Source of the DNA: Bacillota bacterium
GTDB lineage: Bacteria > Bacillota > Clostridia > Peptostreptococcales > Anaerovoracaceae
Reading direction: 5' to 3'
Assembly (NCBI GenBank): GCA_022706625.1
Contig: JAKJCD010000059.1
Span: 418 to 10,313, forward strand
DNA length: 9,896 nt
The notes under the pieces were generated by a model that was not told the DNA's origin, did not search any database, and worked only from the letters and a program-made list of their open reading frames with translations. Below, in pieces: positions 6,670 to 9,896 of the stretch; positions within the stretch are counted from its first letter, which is position 1; the number at the start of each line of letters is the position of its first letter. A program made the translations under genes and the position numbers.

Positions 6670-7446
6670 ATGGCAATGGTACGGCTGGAAAAGTCAGAAC
6701 GGATAGGGCTGATTCGAATCGATCGCCCTGAGGCGATGAACTCTTTAAATGAACAGGTTTTAACCGAACTTTCAGCCGCAGTGGATGCCGCTGCGGCTGA
6801 TCCCGGGGTATTGGTGATCATTATAACAGGAGAAGGAAAGGCATTTGTTGCAGGAGCCGATATCGCGGGGATGCAGCCCCTTGATGCCAAAGGAGGCTAT
6901 GAGTGGGGACGTCTGGGACAAAAGGTGTTCCGCAAAATTGAAACCTTGGAAAAACCGGTCATTGCCGCGGTTAACGGTTTTGCACTGGGCGGCGGCTGCG
7001 AACTTGCTATGGCTTGTGATATCCGCATCGCAGGTGAGAAGGCCAAATTCGGACAGCCCGAAGTGGGCCTGGGGATAATACCGGGGTACTCAGGGACTCA
7101 AAGGCTGCCCAGGCTCATCGGCAAAGCCAAAGCGATGGAGCTGATACTGACCGGTGAAATAATCGGCGCCGACGATGCAGCCGCCATCGGCCTTGTAAAT
7201 AAGGTTGTCCCCCAAGAGGCTCTGATGGATGAGGCTTTTGCCCTTGCTGCAAGAATTGCAGGGAATGCGCCGGTTGCAGTGTCCTATTCGAAAAAGGCTA
7301 TTGTTGAGGGGCTTGATTGCAGCGATATGGATCAGGCTATAGAGGTTGAGGCAGAGCTTTTTGGCAGGTGTTTTGATACAGTAGATCAGAAGGAGGGCAT
7401 GGGGGCATTTCTTGAAAAAAGGAAGCCCAGGTTTACAGGAAAATAA
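6670..7446 (+). CDS. crt: Enoyl-CoA hydratase / 3-hydroxybutyryl-CoA dehydratase (crotonase)
   Basis: 258 residues, normal crotonase length. It adds water across the double bond of crotonyl-CoA or other short enoyl-CoAs, reversibly. Motifs: 'GKAFVAGADI' (56-65) for CoA binding and the oxyanion hole, 'NGFALGGGCELAMACDIRIA' (102-121) with catalytic Glu111, and 'FGQPEVGLGIIPGYSGTQRL' (127-146) with catalytic Glu131. Both acidic residues needed for hydratase activity are present, so it is not one of the isomerase or hydrolase variants with one Glu missing. Two starts are plausible: ATG 6670 with GGGAGG (6659-6664) 5 bases upstream, and ATG 6676 with AGGAGG (6662-6667) 8 bases upstream; they differ by two residues. 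It follows pgi by 19 bases. hbd, the next enzyme of the pathway, is 176 bases downstream on the same strand, so crt seems to end one transcript and hbd may have its own promoter. A clostridial Crt role is inferred from that pairing. Confidence 0.92.
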   Translation: MAMVRLEKSERIGLIRIDRPEAMNSLNEQVLTELSAAVDAAAADPGVLVIIITGEGKAFVAGADIAGMQPLDAKGGYEWGRLGQKVFRKIETLEKPVIAAVNGFALGGGCELAMACDIRIAGEKAKFGQPEVGLGIIPGYSGTQRLPRLIGKAKAMELILTGEIIGADDAAAIGLVNKVVPQEALMDEAFALAARIAGNAPVAVSYSKKAIVEGLDCSDMDQAIEVEAELFGRCFDTVDQKEGMGAFLEKRKPRFTGK

Positions 7447-7451
7447 CGGAT

Positions 7452-7485
7452 ATTGTATAGTAAACGGTTTAAAATACTGTATAAT
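7452..7485 (+). promoter_or_regulatory. Possible promoter/operator of hbd: -10 within an inverted repeat
   Basis: A perfect -10 hexamer TATAAT lies at 7480-7485. It falls in the right arm of an imperfect inverted repeat, ATTGTATAGTA (7452-7462) and TACTGTATAAT (7475-7485), with 9 of 11 positions pairing around a 12-base spacer. No good -35 is found at 16-18 bases; TTGTAT at 7453-7458 is 21 bases away. A repressor site overlapping a promoter would look like this, but AT-rich DNA produces such repeats by chance. Confidence 0.3.
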
Positions 7486-7522
7486 ATTTCACTGTTAATA
7501 AGCATTCCCATAAGGAAGTGTT

Positions 7523-7591
7523 ATGAAGTATAAGAAAATTTCCCGGGAGGCTTTGAAAATAGATTCAGATCAGATATCAAAAGGGTTCTGA
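7523..7591 (+). CDS. Possible 22-residue ORF in the hbd leader
   Basis: ATG 7523 to TGA 7589-7591 encodes 22 residues beginning 'MKYKKISREALKIDSDQ', with a fair ribosome binding site AAGGAAG (7512-7518) 4 bases upstream. It has no recognisable homology, no signal peptide and no amino-acid run that would mark an attenuator peptide. It ends 31 bases before hbd. It could be a translated leader, a gene remnant or chance. Confidence 0.2.
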   Translation: MKYKKISREALKIDSDQISKGF

Positions 7592-7593
7592 TC
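7568..7593 (+). repeat. 7-bp inverted repeat upstream of hbd
   Basis: GATCAGA (7568-7574) and TCTGATC (7587-7593) are exact reverse complements separated by 12 bases. They lie 30 bases before the hbd start and cover the stop of the tiny leader ORF. No T-run follows, so it is not a terminator; an operator or mRNA leader hairpin is possible. Confidence 0.35.
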
Positions 7594-7622
7594 ATAGAAA
7601 ATATTGATAGAGGAGGATAATC

Positions 7623-8471
7623 ATGAAAAAGATCGGCGTATTAGGCACGGGCACCATGGGCGCAGGGATTATTCAGGTTTTGGCACAAAGCGGTTATGAG
7701 GTAGTGCTCAGAGCCAGAAGGCAGACATCGGTGGACAAGGGGATAGCAACGGTCGAAAAAAATCTGGATAGACTGATTGCAAAAGAAAAAATCACTGCTG
7801 ACCAAAAAGCGGATATCATGGGCCGGATAAAGGGCTCGACAGACATATCCATAATAAAGGATGCGGATCTTGTCATCGAGGCGGCCACCGAGGAAATGGA
7901 TTCAAAAAAAGCTTTGTTTGCAGAGCTTGATGAGCTTTGCAAGCCTGAAACTATCATAGCTACCAACACCTCATCCCTTTCCATTTCGGAGATCGCAGCA
8001 GCTACCAGCAGGCCTGATAAAATCATCGGCATGCATTTCTTTAACCCCGTTCCCATGATGAAGCTGGTCGAGATCATTAAGGGCCTTGCCACATCCGAAG
8101 AGACGAAAGAAACCATTCTTAAGCTGACGGAAGATCTGGGAAAGACTCCTGTTCAGGTTGAAGAGGCTCCGGGGTTTGTTGTCAACAGGATCCTCATCCC
8201 TATGATCAATGAGGCGATAGGGATACTGGCGGACGGGGTTGCGAAGGCCGAAGATATCGATGAAGCGATGAAGCTGGGAGCCAACCATCCAATGGGGCCA
8301 TTGGCATTAGGAGATCTTGTAGGGCTTGATGTATGCCTCGCTATCATGGAAGTGCTTTACACCGAATTCGGAGACCCCAAGTACAGACCCCATCCTCTGC
8401 TTAGAAAAATGGTTCGCGGAGGGAAGCTGGGCAGGAAGACCGGTGTGGGATTTTTCGATTACAGTAAGTAA
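7623..8471 (+). CDS. hbd: 3-hydroxybutyryl-CoA dehydrogenase
   Basis: 282 residues, the family's normal length and collinear with the clostridial enzyme. It interconverts acetoacetyl-CoA and 3-hydroxybutyryl-CoA. The N-terminal Rossmann fold has 'GTGTMG' at 8-13; catalytic and substrate positions Ser117 ('ATNTSSLS'), His138 ('GMHFFNPVP'), Glu150 and Asn188 ('GFVVNRILIPMINEA') are intact, as is the C-terminal 'LGANHPMGPLALGDLVGLD' dimer/helical domain. One oddity: at the end of beta-2 the NAD-type enzymes read 'VVLRD' with Asp31 holding the adenosine ribose, whereas this protein reads 'VVLRARRQTS' with Ala31-Arg32-Arg33, which suggests NADP(H) preference. GAGGAGGA at 7611-7618 sits 4 bases before the ATG. 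It forms a pathway pair with crt upstream, but the 176-base gap with promoter-like sequence suggests separate control. Thiolase and butyryl-CoA dehydrogenase are not in the window. Confidence 0.95.
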   Translation: MKKIGVLGTGTMGAGIIQVLAQSGYEVVLRARRQTSVDKGIATVEKNLDRLIAKEKITADQKADIMGRIKGSTDISIIKDADLVIEAATEEMDSKKALFAELDELCKPETIIATNTSSLSISEIAAATSRPDKIIGMHFFNPVPMMKLVEIIKGLATSEETKETILKLTEDLGKTPVQVEEAPGFVVNRILIPMINEAIGILADGVAKAEDIDEAMKLGANHPMGPLALGDLVGLDVCLAIMEVLYTEFGDPKYRPHPLLRKMVRGGKLGRKTGVGFFDYSK

Positions 8472-8541
8472 ATAAGCATAACAATATACATTGCGGCAAA
8501 TTGAACGTACACTAAGGGCCAAAGTAAAATAAAGAATTTTT

Positions 8542-8573
8542 ACGGGACAGAGTGCTTCACTCTGTCCCGTTTA
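8542..8573 (+). terminator. Perfect 13-bp hairpin after hbd, probable terminator or palindromic repeat
   Basis: ACGGGACAGAGTG (8542-8554) and CACTCTGTCCCGT (8558-8570) are exact reverse complements around a CTT loop, 70 bases after the hbd stop. The stem is strong, but only TTT then AAA follows, so the U-tract is poor for an intrinsic terminator. It may end the hbd transcript, or it may be a copy of a dispersed palindromic element. Confidence 0.6.
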
Positions 8574-8660
8574 AACTGTGCTGCATTTGTGCCAAAACTC
8601 TTCTCCTTGCCGGGGAACAATTTGTGTCGCTAATCGTCATAAAAACAGGATGCAATAAAT

Positions 8661-9626
8661 ATGAAGATTTTTTTAAAACATTTTTTTATATGGCTGATAG
8701 CCTTCACGGTTATCCTTATACCTGCCACCTTCGCGTTGGACAGGCTTGGCGGTATTCGTATTTTCCAAGGGACCGAAAGCCTTGCGGATGCGCAGGATCT
8801 GTTAGTTGATCCCGAAAGTCCTTTTCTTGAAGCTTTCGGTGAAGCGAAGCGGGTCAATATACTGGTTCTTGGTGTTAACGACGGGCTTTCGGATACAATA
8901 ATGCTGGGGAGCTACGACATGAAAAACCAGCACGTTGATATTATTTCTATACCCAGGGACACATACTATGATCGGCGGGAAGCAACCACCGCCGGCTCGT
9001 ACAAAATAAATGCCATTTACAGGAACGGTACGGCGGTGGGTACCGCAAGGGCAGTAAGCGATGTGCTTATGGGGATGCCCATTCACTACTATGCAGTAGT
9101 CGACTATGACGGTATCGGTCAGATCGTGGATTCCATAGGAGGAGTGCCGATGGATATCCCGTTCCATATGCATTATGAGGATCCTACCGATGAACCTCCT
9201 TTATATATCGATATACCTAAAGGGCCGATAATAATCGACAGCAGCAACGTACAGCAATTCCTCCGCTTTCGAAAAGGAAGCAAGGGTTATCCCGGCTATC
9301 CTGAAGGGGATATAGGGCGGGTAAAGGCACAGCAGGAATTCATTAAATCCGCTCTTCGGGAATCCATCGGGTTCGGCATTCCGAAGGTTGCCAAAACGGT
9401 GATCAAAAATGTGGATTCCGACCTTACTCTTTCCATGGCGGTAAAGATAGCGGGAAAAGCAACGGGACTTAAGCGTGAGGATATAAAAACCTGGTTAACT
9501 CCGGGTACTCCAGGCATGAAAAACGGGGCATCATACTGGTGGGTGGACAAACCTGCCGTGGAGAAAATGCTGAAGGAAATATATTCGACAGATACTCAGG
9601 AGCCAGAATCGGAATATCAGGAATAA
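8661..9626 (+). CDS. LytR-CpsA-Psr (LCP) family cell-wall glycopolymer ligase
   Basis: 321 residues. A single N-terminal membrane helix at about 7-26 is followed by an extracellular LCP catalytic domain. Family motifs: 'NILVLGVNDGLSDTIML' (66-82) with the conserved Asp78, 'IISIPRDTYY' (94-103) with Arg99, 'KINAIYRNG' (115-123), 'VDYDGIGQIVDSIGGV' (147-162), 'FLRFRKGSKGYP' and 'GDIGRVKAQQEFIKS' (216-230) with Arg220. LCP proteins move polyprenyl-pyrophosphate-linked polymers such as teichoic acids or capsule onto peptidoglycan, outside the membrane. The C-terminus is acidic and Glu-rich. ATG 8661 is the first start after an in-frame TAA at 8640, and the hydrophobic segment begins at once. The ribosome binding site is weak (AGGA 8647-8650, 10 bases upstream). 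It may act on polymers containing sugars made by the CapD-type enzyme, but it is not in that operon. It appears to be transcribed separately, behind the hairpin at 8542-8570. Confidence 0.92.
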   Translation: MKIFLKHFFIWLIAFTVILIPATFALDRLGGIRIFQGTESLADAQDLLVDPESPFLEAFGEAKRVNILVLGVNDGLSDTIMLGSYDMKNQHVDIISIPRDTYYDRREATTAGSYKINAIYRNGTAVGTARAVSDVLMGMPIHYYAVVDYDGIGQIVDSIGGVPMDIPFHMHYEDPTDEPPLYIDIPKGPIIIDSSNVQQFLRFRKGSKGYPGYPEGDIGRVKAQQEFIKSALRESIGFGIPKVAKTVIKNVDSDLTLSMAVKIAGKATGLKREDIKTWLTPGTPGMKNGASYWWVDKPAVEKMLKEIYSTDTQEPESEYQE

Positions 9627-9643
9627 ATACTTTTTACTTTTCT

Positions 9644-9671
9644 TTTATGCCTGAATGGTATAAAATATTAT
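9644..9671 (+). promoter_or_regulatory. Possible promoter before the last gene
   Basis: TTTATG (9644-9649) and TATTAT (9666-9671) are 16 bases apart and resemble weak -35 and -10 elements in the AT-rich gap between the LCP gene and the next ORF. Other -10-like hexamers (TATAAA 9659-9664, TATCAT 9674-9679) overlap, so the exact site is uncertain. No terminator hairpin is seen between the LCP gene and this point. Confidence 0.2.
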
Positions 9672-9739
9672 GGTATCATGTTTACTGGTTAAGGTCGGAT
9701 TAAAGGCATGTAAATAAGTGAAGGAATGGTTGACTTCTC

Positions 9740-9896
9740 ATGAAAGCGGAGCGCAAAAAACCTTCAAACGGTTCAAATGGAAAAAGTATTGTTACGTTCC
9801 TCATCTATTTTTCAGCTGCATTCCTTATCTGTGTGGGAGTGCTTATAGCAGCAGGCACAGCAATAAAAGAAGTCAAAGAGAGTCAGATTTTTGGCG
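9740..9896 (+). CDS. Single-pass membrane protein, 5' part only
   Basis: ATG 9740 opens a frame that is still open at the window end (52 residues visible). An in-frame TGA at 9731-9733 and the lack of other starts fix this as the start. The layout is a basic, polar N-terminus ('MKAERKKPSNGSNGKS'), one hydrophobic helix at about residues 17-42 and then a charged stretch ('IKEVKESQIFG'), as in a type II membrane or exported protein. AAGGAA at 9721-9726 is 13 bases upstream, farther than usual, so translation may be weak. No family is recognisable from this part. It lies 113 bases after the LCP gene on the same strand, so an envelope role is possible but unproved. Confidence 0.6.
   Translation, partial: MKAERKKPSNGSNGKSIVTFLIYFSAAFLICVGVLIAAGTAIKEVKESQIFG

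Noticed and set aside
6306..6890. 194-residue - strand ORF across the pgi-crt junction
   Set aside because: It is antisense to two well-recognised genes, has no ribosome binding site and shows no domain; it is a coding shadow.
7694..8116. 140-residue - strand ORF inside hbd
   Set aside because: It is antisense to a clearly conserved gene, with a composition typical of a shadow frame.
8552..8809. 85-residue + strand ORF before and into the LCP gene
   Set aside because: It starts inside the hairpin stem, has no ribosome binding site and overlaps the LCP gene in another frame.

Overview
The window looks like chromosome of an anaerobic, low-to-mid GC Firmicute of the class Clostridia. The grounds are strong AGGAGG-type ribosome binding sites, a Bacillus/Clostridium-type short glucose-6-phosphate isomerase, a crotonase plus 3-hydroxybutyryl-CoA dehydrogenase pair of the butyrate/beta-oxidation type, a YhfW-like FAD/Rieske protein, an LCP cell-wall ligase and a cadherin-like secreted protein. 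This is inferred from protein families; no rRNA or other direct taxonomic marker is present. No tRNA, CRISPR array, insertion sequence or phage gene was seen.

Layout. (1) 1-1266, + strand: the 3' end of a secreted, Ig-like/cadherin-like repeat protein, then a small LapA-domain membrane protein. (2) 1267-1780: a roughly 500-base stretch that looks empty at first but holds three things: the decayed C-terminus of a methyl-accepting chemotaxis protein on the - strand, a strong stem-loop terminator, and a 34-residue cysteine/arginine-rich miniprotein on the - strand with its own ribosome binding site. (3) 1781-3361: a FAD-dependent oxidoreductase fused to a Rieske 2Fe-2S domain, divergent from the miniprotein. 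(4) 3466-7446: a tight run of a WbpM/CapD-type nucleotide-sugar dehydratase, pgi and crt (14- and 19-base gaps), probably one transcript. (5) 7447-8471: a 176-base leader with inverted repeats and a tiny ORF, then hbd. (6) 8472-9896: a perfect 13-bp hairpin, an LCP-family protein, and the start of a single-pass membrane protein that runs off the window.

How the genes fit together. The dehydratase, LCP protein, LapA protein and cadherin-like protein all point to envelope and surface-polymer work. Pgi supplies or drains fructose-6-phosphate, the precursor of the UDP-N-acetylhexosamines that CapD/WbpM enzymes use. Crt and Hbd catalyse consecutive steps (crotonyl-CoA to 3-hydroxybutyryl-CoA to acetoacetyl-CoA, or the reverse). 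Thiolase, butyryl-CoA dehydrogenase and Etf are not in the window.

Most interesting points: the 12-cysteine miniprotein; Hbd carrying Ala-Arg-Arg where the NAD-dependent relatives have Asp, which suggests NADP(H) use; and the chemoreceptor relic. No convincing new multi-gene system is visible.
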